A stretch of DNA of 64,000 bases from JAPOUP01 sp965203255 (GCA_965203255.1 OZ241882.1:1798001-1862000); one strand, 5' to 3'. Shown: positions 25,092 through 35,564, numbered from the stretch's first letter. Numbers and translations: made by a program. The notes: generated by a model from the sequence alone, not told the origin.

Positions 25092-26886
25092 CCTGAACAA
25101 CCAACCCGAGCGGAGTTGCGCCCTCCTCTTCCAGCACCGCATCCAGCCCAACCTCCAGTTTTCGGCGGATGCGTTGGGCGTCATCTTCCTCAGGGTCGAA
25201 CGACAGTGCCCGTCTCCATTGGAATTCCGCTTCAAATCTGCGGCCCACAGCCCAGTAGGCATCGCCGAGATGGTCGTTGACGATTGGGTCGGCAGGCTCC
25301 AATTCAACCGCGCGCTCGAGGCTCCCCACCGCCTCCTCATACCGCCCCATCCGGTAGTGGGCCCAGCCAAGGCTGTCGATGATATAGTAGGATTCCGGTC
25401 TCGCGGCGGCGGCCTTTTCTATCATTGCGAGTGCTTCGTTCAGATTGGCCCCCATCTCAAGGAAGCTATAGCCGAGATAGTTCAGCACATCGGGATGGTC
25501 AGGCTCCAGATCCAGTGCTTTGCGGAAATCGGCTTCAGCCAGTTCCCAGCGCTGCTCCCGTTCGTGCGTGATTCCCCGCACGAAATACAAGCGCCAATGG
25601 GCCTCCTGACCTGATTCTTCGTAAAGCGTCACGGCCGCGTCATATGCCTCGCTTGCGCTGCCATATCGTTCGAATCCACGTAGAGTATCACCAAGAGCGA
25701 TTCGGACATAGGGCGCTTCCGGCCGCATTTCCACAAGTTGCTCAAGGACTTCGACGGCGGCTTCGATCTTTCCGGATTGACGGAGGGCGTCCGCACGCCC
25801 GATTTCCGCAATTGTGAACGAGAAGTGATCGCGTGGCACCCGGTTGTAGCTTTCCGTAGCGAGTTCGAAACGGCTCAGCTCCCCCAGCAGGTCAGCGCTC
25901 AGCAGCATCGCATCGACGCTCTCAGGATTCAGGTATTCGGCGATCCGGCTGTACCTGAGGGCATGGCGGGCCGGCACATTTCCATCCCGTTCCAAAAGGC
26001 CGGCGACGAGCAGGAAGACTTCGGCAGCTCCATCCGTTGCGCTTCGTACGGCATCGAATCCGGCGGGGCTACCGTTGGCCAGCTGAGCTCTCAGCATATC
26101 AACTTCCGGATCCGGTGCGGCGCCAATTGTCCGTTCGATGAGATCAAGCGCTTCGGAATTGCGTTCCAATTGGCTAAGCACTTGGGCAAGCGTGATGACA
26201 CCATTGCGGTTCAGCTCACCACGCTGCTCGAGAACCGACAATATGGCTTCCGAGCCTTCGTAGTCGCCCACCAGCGCTTGGGCAAGTGCTTTGTGCGTAA
26301 GTCCAAAAACATCCATTCCCTGCCGGGAGGCGGTCTCATCAAAGCTTTGCAGCGCCTCGGACATCCGTCCCTGCCCAAATTTGGCCCAAGCGATCAATAG
26401 ACCGTCAATCAGGGTTTCCGATTCCCTCGCCTCGATATCCACAAGCGCCGCGTCGAAATCCTGCCGCTTCAGGGTCTCGGCAAGCAGCACCATTCCGGCG
26501 ACAGGATTTGTGGTCGGCTGTCCTGCAAGCCCACGTGAAACGGCGGCGGCGGCATCAACCTGACCCAGCCCAAGGTAGGCCATAGCGGCACGCTCCATCA
26601 GCACCGGATTCCGTGGGTCCTCTGCCAGAGCTAGCGCATACCGATCAGCCGCCGCTCTGTAGTCGGCGAATAGACAGGCGTGGTGCGCAGACAGATATAT
26701 CCTTGCGGGGACCTTTGGTGATGTTTCCTTGCCCAAACCCTGAACGACCACTTCAGTATCGGGATAGTGACAATCGCCCATGGAGACGCGAGCGGGACCG
26801 GTCTGGCCCTGAACCATCGAGGGAACGACAGTTCCAATGCTGAGGGTGATTAGCGCAATGGAATACACGAGGGGTCGCGTCAGCAT
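25084..26886 (-). CDS. TPR-repeat protein, exported
   Basis: 600 residues from ATG 26886 (MLTRPLVYSIALITLSIGTV), giving a signal peptide ending near VQGQ; a start 20 codons earlier is possible. The mature part is about 12-13 tetratricopeptide repeats, clearest near the C-terminus (WELAEADFRKALDLEPDHPD, YEEAVGSLERAVELEPADPI, VLNYLGYSFLEMG). These act as scaffolds, here probably in the periplasm. It overlaps ispE by 8 bp and lies downstream of ETF-QO, the usual order in this family. Specific role unknown. Confidence 0.88.
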   Translation of the reverse strand: MLTRPLVYSIALITLSIGTVVPSMVQGQTGPARVSMGDCHYPDTEVVVQGLGKETSPKVPARIYLSAHHACLFADYRAAADRYALALAEDPRNPVLMERAAMAYLGLGQVDAAAAVSRGLAGQPTTNPVAGMVLLAETLKRQDFDAALVDIEARESETLIDGLLIAWAKFGQGRMSEALQSFDETASRQGMDVFGLTHKALAQALVGDYEGSEAILSVLEQRGELNRNGVITLAQVLSQLERNSEALDLIERTIGAAPDPEVDMLRAQLANGSPAGFDAVRSATDGAAEVFLLVAGLLERDGNVPARHALRYSRIAEYLNPESVDAMLLSADLLGELSRFELATESYNRVPRDHFSFTIAEIGRADALRQSGKIEAAVEVLEQLVEMRPEAPYVRIALGDTLRGFERYGSASEAYDAAVTLYEESGQEAHWRLYFVRGITHEREQRWELAEADFRKALDLEPDHPDVLNYLGYSFLEMGANLNEALAMIEKAAAARPESYYIIDSLGWAHYRMGRYEEAVGSLERAVELEPADPIVNDHLGDAYWAVGRRFEAEFQWRRALSFDPEEDDAQRIRRKLEVGLDAVLEEEGATPLGLVVQDG

Positions 26887-27010
26887 GGAATATGCCCCGT
26901 TTTGCAGGATGCGGCACAATCTAACCCGCCTCATGGCTTCAGACAATACGGCGCGACGACCTCAGGATGCATTGGGGAATCATCCAGGCCTACAGATCCC
27001 AGCCACCGCG

Positions 27011-28663
27011 TCACATGTTGGGATAGTTGGGTCCGTCTCCTCCTTGCGGGACGGTCCAGGTGATGTTTCGGCTCGGATCCTTGATATCGCAGGTCTTGCA
27101 GTGAACGCAGTTCTGGAAATTGATCACGAAACGCGGCTCCTCTCCCTCCTCTCCAACCACTTCGTAGACTCCAGCCGGGCAATAGCGCTGTGCCGGCTCG
27201 GCATAATCTGGCAGATTGATTCCTATCGGCAAGCTGTCGTCAGTGAGCTTTAGGTGCGTGGGCTGGTTTTCCTCATGGTTCGTCATGGAAAAACTGACAT
27301 TCGTCAGCCGGTCGAAGCTTAGGTTCCCGTCCGGTCTTGGATAGTCGATTGGCTTGTGCCCGGACGCCAGATCCGTTGACTGCGCATCATCCTTTCCGTG
27401 ATTCAGAGTGCCAAAGAGAGAGATCCCGAACAGCGTCTGGAACCACATGTCAAATCCACCGAGTCCCAACCCGGCCAAAGGTCCCAGTCTGCCGTTCAGG
27501 GGCGCAACGTTGCGGACGCGCCTCAGATCCCTTCCGACCGGACCGGACCGCAATGCCTCGTCATACGCCTCCAACGTGTCTCCCGACCGGCCCTCGCCGA
27601 TCGCCGAATGCACAGCATCCGCAGCTTCGATTCCGGAATGCATGGCGTTGTGGTTGCCCTTGATTCGAGGGAGATTCACCAAGCCGAGAGAACAGCCGAG
27701 CAGGCATCCACCGGGAAACGCCGCCTTGGGAATCGACTGATGGCCACCCTTGGTCACAGCCCGCGCACCGTAGGCAACGCGACGGCCACCCTCCAGAAGC
27801 GTAGCGACTTTCGGATGGTGCTTGAAGCGCTGGAACTCCATATAGGGATAGAGATGGGGATTTCTGTAGTTCAGATCGACTATGTAGCCAACATAGACCT
27901 GGTTGCGGTCAGTGTGATACACGAAGCTCCCGCCAGAGTTCTTCCAACCTAGCGGCCAACCCATTGAATGGAAGACCTCGCCTTCACGGTGTTTTTCCGG
28001 ATCGATCTCCCAGATCTCCTTCATTCCGATACCGAACTTCGGGACATCGCAGTTGGCATCCAGACCATACCGGGCGATTACCTGCTTGGACAGCGACCCG
28101 CGCGCACCCTCGCCAAGCAGGACGAACTTCCCGTGGAGTTCCACTCCCGGCTCATATCCAGGCCCTGGCGTTCCGTCCGGAGTCCTTCCGAATTCGCCAG
28201 CGACGACGCCCTTCACCTCTCCACCGCTGCCGAATACAAGCTCCGAACAGGCCATTCCCGGAAAAATCTCGACACCGAGTGCCTCCGCCTGCCCCGCCAT
28301 CCAGCGACAGACATTGCCCATTGAGACAATATAATTCCCGTGGTTGTTCATCAGCGGCGGCATCATCCAGTTCGGGAGACGGATCTGTCCGGCTTCACCA
28401 AGAATGTAGAAGCTGTCCTTCCGGACCGACACGTTCACTGGTGCCCCGCGTTCTTTCCAGTCCGGGAGAAGCCTCTCCAAGCCCCCTGGATCCAACACCG
28501 CACCTGACAGGATATGTGCGCCGACCTCGCTGCCCTTTTCGAGAACCACAACCTGTAGATCAGGGTCCAACTGTTTGAGACGGATCGCGGCGCTCAATCC
28601 CGCAGGTCCCGCACCGACGATCACCACGTCATATTCCATGGATTCGCGTTCAATTGCCGCCAT
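27011..28663 (-). CDS. Electron transfer flavoprotein-ubiquinone oxidoreductase
   Basis: 550 residues from ATG 28663 with a good GGAGAGTGGG site. It passes electrons from ETF (fed by acyl-CoA and dimethylglycine/sarcosine-type dehydrogenases) to ubiquinone at the inner membrane. FAD-binding start YDVVIVGAGPAGLSAAIRLK; ubiquinone-binding and membrane segments in the middle; C-terminal 4Fe-4S ferredoxin domain with cysteines in RYCPAGVYEV and FQNCVHCKTCDIKDP. Full length. First gene of the ETF-QO/TPR/ispE row. Confidence 0.95.
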   Translation of the reverse strand: MAAIERESMEYDVVIVGAGPAGLSAAIRLKQLDPDLQVVVLEKGSEVGAHILSGAVLDPGGLERLLPDWKERGAPVNVSVRKDSFYILGEAGQIRLPNWMMPPLMNNHGNYIVSMGNVCRWMAGQAEALGVEIFPGMACSELVFGSGGEVKGVVAGEFGRTPDGTPGPGYEPGVELHGKFVLLGEGARGSLSKQVIARYGLDANCDVPKFGIGMKEIWEIDPEKHREGEVFHSMGWPLGWKNSGGSFVYHTDRNQVYVGYIVDLNYRNPHLYPYMEFQRFKHHPKVATLLEGGRRVAYGARAVTKGGHQSIPKAAFPGGCLLGCSLGLVNLPRIKGNHNAMHSGIEAADAVHSAIGEGRSGDTLEAYDEALRSGPVGRDLRRVRNVAPLNGRLGPLAGLGLGGFDMWFQTLFGISLFGTLNHGKDDAQSTDLASGHKPIDYPRPDGNLSFDRLTNVSFSMTNHEENQPTHLKLTDDSLPIGINLPDYAEPAQRYCPAGVYEVVGEEGEEPRFVINFQNCVHCKTCDIKDPSRNITWTVPQGGDGPNYPNM

Positions 28664-28875
28664 GCCCACTCTCCGGGTTATATGCTCGCGCGACGATAGT
28701 CGGGTAGGTCTACCTGCCGCTATCGGCGGCGTCAATCACCGCACATATTGCGTCACCACCGATCCTGACGATGGGTCGACAATGCGCTTTCCACATCAAG
28801 GGAAGGTCATTGTGGGTCCGTAAAGACCGCCTGTCGATTTCGGCATCGTCGAATGGCATTCGACAGGTATTCGTG

Positions 28876-29625
28876 TCACTCCGTGCCAAGCTGATCCATG
28901 ATCTCGTCCGAAATCCAGAAGTTTGACGTTACGCGCTGGATGTCGTCATCGTCTTCAAGGACATCGATCAGGCGCATGAGCCTTTGGGCACCCTCAAGGT
29001 CCAGTTCCGTGGTCGTCGTAGGCTTCCAGATCAGTCTGGTTGACTCCGCCTCTCCCAACACGGCCTCCAGCGCGGCCGAAACCTCGTTCAGGTCAGCGTC
29101 GGCGCAGTGGATGACATGCCGATCTTCCGAACTCTCGACATCCTCGGCTCCAGCGTCGATGACGGCTTCCATGACGATGTCCTCGCCACCAACTTCAGCT
29201 GCGTACGTGACCTCACCCTTTCGTTCGAACATGAATCCAACGGAGCCGGTCTCGCCCAGGCTTCCCCCATGCTTTCCAAAGGCCGAACGGACGGTACTGG
29301 CGGTTCGGTTACGGTTGTCGGTCATCGCTTCGACGATCAAGGCAACACCGCCTGGGCCATATCCTTCGTAGCGAATTTCCTCGTACTCGTCTCCCTCGCC
29401 CGCCTGTGACCTGGAGATTGCGCGCTCGATCACATCCTTCGGCACCGAATTTGACTTGGCTTCCTTAACGGCGAGCCGGAGGCGGGGGTTCTTCTCCGGG
29501 TCGGGGTCGCCAATCTTCGCTGCAACCGTGATTTCCTTTGATAGCTTCGAAAAAAGCTTGGAACGGGCGGCGTCCTGACGCCCCTTGCGGTGCTGTATAT
29601 TGGCCCATTTCGAATGGCCGGCCAT
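28876..29625 (-). CDS. yebC: YebC/PmpR family protein
   Basis: 249 residues, normal length: MAGHSKWANIQHRKGRQDAA at the start (invariant in the family), then VKEAKSNSVPKDVIERAISR and YEGYGPGGVALIVEAMTDNR. Family members are transcriptional regulators, and some have been linked to translation of difficult sequences; the exact role here is not shown. Single gene on the minus strand. Confidence 0.95.
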   Translation of the reverse strand: MAGHSKWANIQHRKGRQDAARSKLFSKLSKEITVAAKIGDPDPEKNPRLRLAVKEAKSNSVPKDVIERAISRSQAGEGDEYEEIRYEGYGPGGVALIVEAMTDNRNRTASTVRSAFGKHGGSLGETGSVGFMFERKGEVTYAAEVGGEDIVMEAVIDAGAEDVESSEDRHVIHCADADLNEVSAALEAVLGEAESTRLIWKPTTTTELDLEGAQRLMRLIDVLEDDDDIQRVTSNFWISDEIMDQLGTE

Positions 29626-29922
29626 TGCGTTCTCCTGATCGTCCTTCCTGTTCGCTGTTCAGCAGGCACTTACGGCATCCCGGCCACCTGCTTCAAGTCG
29701 GTTGCATCGTAGCGAAAGGCTTCTGCCGGGTATCTTTCGGACATTCACAACGCCATGCAAGGGCCGATCCGAAAGTCGCTGCAAAGGCTGCGGCACATCG
29801 ATGGGCACAACCCGGACCGAACCTGTCACCTCGGGAAATGCCAAGGCGCTCCCATAATCTTCCTTGTTCTGGCTCGGCCATCGCTTCAGATCGACCTTTG
29901 GAGGCGGCCATGCGTGTTGTCT

Positions 29923-31701
29923 TCAGAGCGGCCAAAGGAAAGGAATTATGGCCGATGCCAGCAGCCCGACGCTAAGGTTGAGCGGAATGCCAATCCGCAT
30001 GAAATCCGTAAATCTGTATCCTCCGGGACCGTAAACAAGCATGTTTGTCTGATATCCTATCGGGGTCGCGAAACTGGCCGATGCCGCGACCATCACCGCT
30101 ACCACCAACGGTCGCGGGTCTATGCCCAACACCTGCGCAAGTCCAACTGCAATCGGCGTAACGACGACAGCAACTGCATTGTTCGACACAAGTTCGGTCA
30201 GGACGGACGTCAATAGATAGATCGCCCAGACGATCAGGAATGGCGGCATCTGCCCAAGCACCGGGGCCAATGCATCGACGATCAATTGAACCGCGCCCGA
30301 GGCATCCAATGCGGCACCGATGGCCAGCATCGCGAATATCAGCGCCAGAAGCCGTCCATCGATGAAGGAAAATGCCTCATCCGCATCAATGCATCGCACC
30401 AGGAAAACGCCTGCCACAGCAATGACCGCCAGAAGGAGAATCGGTGCCACACCAAATGCCGCAAGCGCCACAACGAACAGTAGAGCCCCGACTGCAAACG
30501 GCGCATGGCTCCGCCGGTACGCGCGGGCTGAGGGTTTCGATACACCCCCGAGTTCCATGTCCTGCGCAAGCCGCGCGATGTCCTCCACCGATCCTTCCAG
30601 CAAGAGCGTATCGCCGATTCGGACCTCCAGCTCATCAAGCTGCCGCCCGATATTCTGGTTTCGTCGATGTACAGCCAACGGGTAGACACCGTAGCGACGA
30701 CGCAACCGAAGCTCACCAAGCGACCGCCCGACCATCCTGCATCCGGGGGTGATCAATACCTCTACGGTCTCTGTCTCGACGGAGGAGACCTTGTCGACGG
30801 GTCGCAGAGCCCGGTCGCGCTGCAGGTCGAACAGCTCCGTCATCCGCGTTCGCAGCACCACCAGGTCGCCAGCCTGCAACACCACTTCCTGTAGTCTACG
30901 CCGTAAGGAGGCATCGCCACGAATCACGTCGATCAGGCGCACACCGTCTCGCCTGAACAACTGGACATCCATGACCCGACTGCCGATCAGACTGGAGTCC
31001 TGCGTAATCACTACCTCCGTAAAGAACTTCATGCTCTTCCGGTCACCCAGCAGACTTGCCAAGGTGTCCCGTTCAGGCAGCAGACGAGGACCGAACAGAC
31101 GCAGATAGAGCCCACCCCATGCAACGAGAATCAAGCCCAGAGGCGTGACTTCGAATATCGAAAAAGGCTCAAGGCCCCGCGCCCGCGCAACTCCGTCGAC
31201 CAGAAGGTTGGTGGACGTACCTATCAACGTCAGAGTGCCGCCGAGAATCGCCATATAGCTAAGGGGGATCAGTAATTTCGACGAATGTATCCCCAGCCTG
31301 CGCGCGAACTGCACGATTACCGGAATCATCACCACAACCACTGGTGTATTCGAAACTATGGCCGAGGAAATGACAACAAACGCCATGAGCCCTGCGAGAG
31401 CCAATGCCGGGCGAGTCCCGGCATGCCGTTCCGCATATCTCGTAAAGACTTCGAGTGAACCTGTCCTGACCAGAGATCCCATTACAATGAACATCGCCGC
31501 GATGGTCCATGGTGCGGGATTGGCGAGCACTCGGAGTGCGTCCTCGTAGGGCAGAAGTCCAGCGCATAACATAGCCGCGACACCTGCGATCGCCACGACT
31601 TCGGCCGGATAGCGCTCACGCACAAAAAGAACGAACATGACAGCGACCACGGCCAGCGCAAGCAGCGCTTCGACGTTCGGCAACGGGACAATCTGGCTCA
31701 T
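29923..31701 (-). CDS. SLC13/DASS-type permease with RCK_C domains
   Basis: 592 residues from ATG 31701 (MSQIVPLPNVEALLALAVVA). Two blocks of transmembrane helices (about 5-190 and 400-592) carry the repeated SNT signatures VSNTPVVVVMIPV and ELVSNNAVAVVVTPIAVGLA of sodium/anion symporters. Between them lie two TrkA-C/RCK_C regulatory domains (about 215-290 and 305-380: LIGSRVMDVQLF, GDLVVLRTR; VGRSLGELRLRRRYGVYPLA, GDTLLLEG). Substrate may be sulfate or a dicarboxylate; not determinable. 10 bp behind the EamA gene. Confidence 0.85.
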   Translation of the reverse strand: MSQIVPLPNVEALLALAVVAVMFVLFVRERYPAEVVAIAGVAAMLCAGLLPYEDALRVLANPAPWTIAAMFIVMGSLVRTGSLEVFTRYAERHAGTRPALALAGLMAFVVISSAIVSNTPVVVVMIPVIVQFARRLGIHSSKLLIPLSYMAILGGTLTLIGTSTNLLVDGVARARGLEPFSIFEVTPLGLILVAWGGLYLRLFGPRLLPERDTLASLLGDRKSMKFFTEVVITQDSSLIGSRVMDVQLFRRDGVRLIDVIRGDASLRRRLQEVVLQAGDLVVLRTRMTELFDLQRDRALRPVDKVSSVETETVEVLITPGCRMVGRSLGELRLRRRYGVYPLAVHRRNQNIGRQLDELEVRIGDTLLLEGSVEDIARLAQDMELGGVSKPSARAYRRSHAPFAVGALLFVVALAAFGVAPILLLAVIAVAGVFLVRCIDADEAFSFIDGRLLALIFAMLAIGAALDASGAVQLIVDALAPVLGQMPPFLIVWAIYLLTSVLTELVSNNAVAVVVTPIAVGLAQVLGIDPRPLVVAVMVAASASFATPIGYQTNMLVYGPGGYRFTDFMRIGIPLNLSVGLLASAIIPFLWPL

Positions 31702-31711
31702 GGCTCCGGGC

Positions 31712-32665
31712 CTAACCGTTTCCCGCCCTATCTTGACCACCGGTAGGTTCAACCTCAAGTCGTTGGTTCCGCGGGCGGACGAGGAAAAGCCCGACAAACA
31801 TCATCGCCATCGCTGCCCAGACCCATTCCGAATTGCGCTCACCCAGCATCAGCATCGCCCAGACGACGCCGAATCCAGTGACAAGATAGCTGACCTGCGC
31901 CGCGAACACGGCTCCGGCGCACCCTACCAACCAGACGTATGCGGAATAGACCCCAGCATGAATGACCGAACTTACGGCAAGCGCCAAGTCGGGAGCGCCC
32001 CATGGCGGTCTCGGATCAATCCAATGACCAGTGCCTATTGCCAGAGGCGCGGAAACAAGCGCTCCGACCACAGATGCACCGAACAGGAGTTGGATGGGAT
32101 CAAGCCCGGCTGTGCCCCACTTGGCCACCACATTGCCTTCGAGCCCGTAGAATGCTGGCGCGACGAGCGCCAATGGGATGAATGCGATCATCCAGCGCTC
32201 CGGCAAACTCGCCTGTGGCCAGATCAGACAGACAACACCGAGCAGTCCACAGACCAGACCTCCCAATCTCAGCCACGAGAACCTGTCGGTTGCCATCAAC
32301 AGTGCAATCGGAAATGCGAACATCGGAACAAGAGCGAGCAGAACCGACAGGATGCCGGCTGGAAGGTAGACAAGGGCCTGGTAGGTCGCACTGTTTGGCA
32401 GCACCGTGCCGATCAGGGCAATGACAGTATACATTGTGACCTGTTCCCGCCCAAACGGGAGAGTCCGGCCCCGCGCAAAGGTCAGTGTTCCAAGAATCGC
32501 ACCAGATATCACAAGCTGCCAGAAAATAAGTCCAAAATGCCTGTAACCTTCGCTTACGGCGATCTTTGAGAGCGGTAGGGTGAGGCCCCACCCAGCCCCG
32601 AGAAGGGTGAGTACCGCAATCAGGAACACACGTTCCCGCCCTCGGCCTGCAATTGCAAAACTCAT
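31712..32665 (-). CDS. EamA/DMT-family transporter
   Basis: 317 residues with ten hydrophobic segments in two EamA repeats of five. First repeat starts FLIAVLTLLGAGWGLTLPLS and includes GTVLPNSATYQALVYLPAGI; the second starts near MIAFIPLALVAPAFYGLEGN and ends WAAMAMMFVGLFLV. Inner-membrane exporter of small metabolites by family; substrate unknown. Ends 10 bp before the SLC13 gene start, so the two are cotranscribed. Confidence 0.88.
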   Translation of the reverse strand: MSFAIAGRGRERVFLIAVLTLLGAGWGLTLPLSKIAVSEGYRHFGLIFWQLVISGAILGTLTFARGRTLPFGREQVTMYTVIALIGTVLPNSATYQALVYLPAGILSVLLALVPMFAFPIALLMATDRFSWLRLGGLVCGLLGVVCLIWPQASLPERWMIAFIPLALVAPAFYGLEGNVVAKWGTAGLDPIQLLFGASVVGALVSAPLAIGTGHWIDPRPPWGAPDLALAVSSVIHAGVYSAYVWLVGCAGAVFAAQVSYLVTGFGVVWAMLMLGERNSEWVWAAMAMMFVGLFLVRPRNQRLEVEPTGGQDRAGNG

Positions 32666-32692
32666 CGCGGCATAGGTCTCAGAGGTCCGCGG

Positions 32693-33505
32693 TCATGGAC
32701 CTACAGACGGTAGCACGCCGCCGTCCCGCACCGCTGTGACCCGTATTGCCTTACCGGTTCCATCATCGGTTTCCAGGAAGGTTCCGGTCAGCGTCGCCTC
32801 CCCCTTTGCTGGCTTGAACCGGCCATCGGACATTCCTGTCGTAAAACGACGCATGGGCTCTTTCTTGTCGATACCGATCACTGAATCATAGTTGCCGCAC
32901 ATGCCAGCGTCCGTCTGATAGGCTGTGCCGTTCGGCAGTAACCGTGCATCTGCCGTGGGGATATGGGTATGGGTACCAATGACGGCGGTCGCCCGTCCAT
33001 CACACCAGATTCCCATCGCGACCTTTTCCGAGGTCGCCTCGCAATGAAAATCAATCAGGGAGGCCGCGATCTGACCACCTAGAGGATACGCCTTGAGCAC
33101 TTCATCGATCGCCTCAAACGGGTCGCTGAACGGCCGCTTCATGAACACCTGACCAAGAACCTGCGCCACCAGGACCCTGCGACCACGCAAATCCCTGAAG
33201 ACCCGCGCTCCCTGTCCGGGCGGAGCCTTGGCGAAATTCAGCGGGCGCAGTATGCGTGGTTCCTGATCGATGAATTTCTTCAGATCGCGTTGGTCGAACG
33301 CGTGGTCTCCCAATGTGAGGCAGTCCGCACCAGCCTCCAGCAGCGTCTTCGCGTGGGCGGTCGACAGTCCGGATCCATCGGTCGCATTCTCCGCGTTCAG
33401 CACGACGAAATCGACGGCCCAGGAATCCCTGAGCTTGCGGAGACGCTCACAGATGGCGTTTCGGCCGGACCGGCCGACCAAATCCCCAAGAAAGAGTATC
33501 CTCAT
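32693..33505 (-). CDS. YmdB-family metallophosphoesterase
   Basis: 270 residues. MRILFLGDLVGRSGRNAICE, NAENATDGSGL, LTLGDHAFDQRDL, LIDFHCEATSEKVAMG, VIGTHTHIPTADARLLPNGT and TDAGMCGNYDSVIG are the metal-ligand blocks of the YmdB group, some of whose members act on cyclic nucleotides. Likely first gene of the YmdB/EamA/SLC13 unit (27 bp to the next gene). Physiological substrate unknown. Confidence 0.9.
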   Translation of the reverse strand: MRILFLGDLVGRSGRNAICERLRKLRDSWAVDFVVLNAENATDGSGLSTAHAKTLLEAGADCLTLGDHAFDQRDLKKFIDQEPRILRPLNFAKAPPGQGARVFRDLRGRRVLVAQVLGQVFMKRPFSDPFEAIDEVLKAYPLGGQIAASLIDFHCEATSEKVAMGIWCDGRATAVIGTHTHIPTADARLLPNGTAYQTDAGMCGNYDSVIGIDKKEPMRRFTTGMSDGRFKPAKGEATLTGTFLETDDGTGKAIRVTAVRDGGVLPSVGP

Positions 33506-34423
33506 GAGCCAATTCTCCTATGGATTGCCGCACAAAAGGACAACGGGGAATGTGAACTTATTTCGGTTCAGCCGTTCATCCAATTGCCTCGAATCCTGAC
33601 GTCAGGATGATGGCGACCCACCTTGATTCCGCCCTTGCGGCAGCATCGGTCACTTTCCGATTCCCCCTGTCCTGAGCAGCAGACCCCTATCGAACACAGA
33701 GAACCATGATCGATCACATGGAACTATCGGTCCGCCTAGAACGTATGCGGCCCCTGTTTCAGCCGGGAATTCAACGCCTCCTGTCCCGGTCAGTGATTCC
33801 GTCTTCGCAGACCGGCTCGAATTCGCCAAGAAACGGTGGCAGGTACACTGACAGTGCCTGAGACAGTTGATGCCGAAGGACTGCCATCATCCGACCAAGA
33901 TATGTGATGCAGGGTTTACATGCCACTCGAAGGCAGGTCTCCGCATTCGGCTTTGGCGGAGCCATTGACCCGCAGCCGCCCATGGGCGGCACTGCTGCGG
34001 GTTGCAGCGTTGAGTCCGGACACGAAGATGGAATTCCCGACGCTGGGGGGCGAAGTGTGGGTCAGCGACTATCGGGCTGGCCCGTTTGCTCTGCCCAATC
34101 ACGCGATTTTCGATCTATGGCATTGATTTCCCATTTCCACCCTCCCTCACGAGCAAACATCACTACGCCATTGATTCAACGCCATTCCCGGAATCCTGGC
34201 CGGCTCCTGTCCGTGTGACCCGCACGCCAAGGTGTCGCGGCCCTCGACTGCCTTGACTGTCTCTGGGTTCACACCCTTGGTCCCGTGAGCCCATGTTCAG
34301 ATATCACTATCGCGACGGGGCCGCCATCGCACGCGTGTGGGCTCCGAAGTGCGGCACCAGAGGCTGTGGTGACCGGGTGGCCGCACGGCCATCAACCGTT
34401 CGCGAACGGGTTGGTGGACCCTA
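33506..34423. other. Gene-poor stretch with scattered remnants
   Basis: About 0.9 kb. An open frame (33920-34126 plus) ending PFALPNHAIFDLWH could be a fragment of an unrecognised protein. The repeat copy at 34163-34275 lies here. A short ATG frame at 34291 (MFRYHYRDGAAIARVW) stops exactly where the truncated aminotransferase becomes readable. No complete gene. Confidence 0.45.
34163..34275. repeat. Dispersed repeat, copy 2
   Basis: Shares four ordered blocks with 8701-8859 (see there), lacking about 45 bases of the middle. It ends about 150 bp before the point where the aminotransferase gene is truncated, so it may mark the rearrangement that removed the 5' end of that gene. Confidence 0.6.
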
Positions 34424-35564
34424 GTGCATCAGTGTCGGCCATGCCCATCCGGCGGTTGTCGAGGCGGTCCAGCAACAGGTTGCTCAGCTCACGCACTGCA
34501 CGACCATGTTCCATCATCCGGTCCCCGCGCATTTCGCCGAAGAACTGGCCGCCACCATGCCGGCCGGGCAAGACTGGGTTGTGCATTTCACCAATTCGGG
34601 CGCGGAGGCGATCGATCTGGCGCTGATGATGGCGCGGACCGCGACCGGCAACCGCGATATCGTCGCGCTGAGGAACTCCTACCACGGTGCCACTTACGGT
34701 GCGCAGGCCGTTACGGGCGTGCAGGGCTTTCGCCAACATGTCGGACAGCTTCCCGACATAACCTTTGCCGCCGAGCCCAACCAGTATCGTGGCGCCTTCG
34801 GCCCGGGCACCCGGCCCTATCTTGACGACCTTGACCAGACGCCGGCCTGTACGACCTCCGGCCGCCTTGCCGGAATGCTTATCGAGCCGGTGCAGGGTTA
34901 CGGTGGCATCGTCGAGATGCCTGACGGCTACATCAAGGGCGCGGCGCAGCGCGTCCGTGCGGCCGGAGGCCTGCTCGTCTTGGACGAGGTCCAGTCCGGC
35001 TTCGGAAAGACGGGCAAGGCGCTGCGGTGCTTCGACGCGCATGACGTCATTCCGGACATCGTTGTGGCAGCCAAGGGCATCGGCAACGGAATCCCGTTAG
35101 GCGCGGTAATCGCGAGGAATGACGTGGCCGAAGCCATGGGCGGCAAGTTCCTGTTCCACACTTATGGTGCGAACCCGGTCGCCTGTGCCGCCGGCCGCGC
35201 CGTGTTGCGCGTGATCGAGGCGGAAGGCATGATTGAGAATGCCCATCTTGTCGGAGCCGAGATTCACAAGGGGCTGCAGACCATGAAGGATCGCTACGAA
35301 ATCATCGGCGACGTGCGCGGGACCGGTTTCATGCAGGCGATCGAGCTGGTCAGGAACCGTGAGACGAAGGAGCCCGCCCCCGACGAGACCGCATATGTCT
35401 TTGAGAGGACCAGGGAGCACGGACTGGCGCTCTCCAAGTCGGGCAACTTCAGGAACGTGCTGAGAATGGTTCCACCGCTGTGCCTGTCCCTGGATGATGT
35501 GGAGCAGGTCCTTTCCGCCTATGACCGGAGCTTCCGCGACCTGATGGACAGTCTCTCCGGTTGA
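34424..35564 (+). pseudogene. Class III aminotransferase (AGXT2-like), 5'-truncated
   Basis: From the codon after a TAG at 34424 the frame reads CISVGHAHPAVVEAVQQQVA and on through MFHHPVPAHFAEELA. The family normally has about 60 more residues before SVGHAHP, and these are missing. The rest is intact: HFTNSGAEAIDLALMMARTA, LIEPVQGYGG, LVLDEVQSGFGKTG, and VVAAKGIGNGIPLG with the PLP lysine. An internal ATG at 34506 could start a 352-residue product lacking part of the active-site entrance. Homologues transfer amino groups to glyoxylate or pyruvate. Adjacent to the convergent pbfA gene. Confidence 0.8.

Noticed and set aside
25738..26400. 220-residue open frame on the plus strand
   Set aside because: Antisense to the TPR protein; repeats and signal peptide support the minus strand.
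29626..29922. Possible small gene between yebC and the SLC13 permease
   Set aside because: Short frames on both strands, none with a start signal or recognisable motif.
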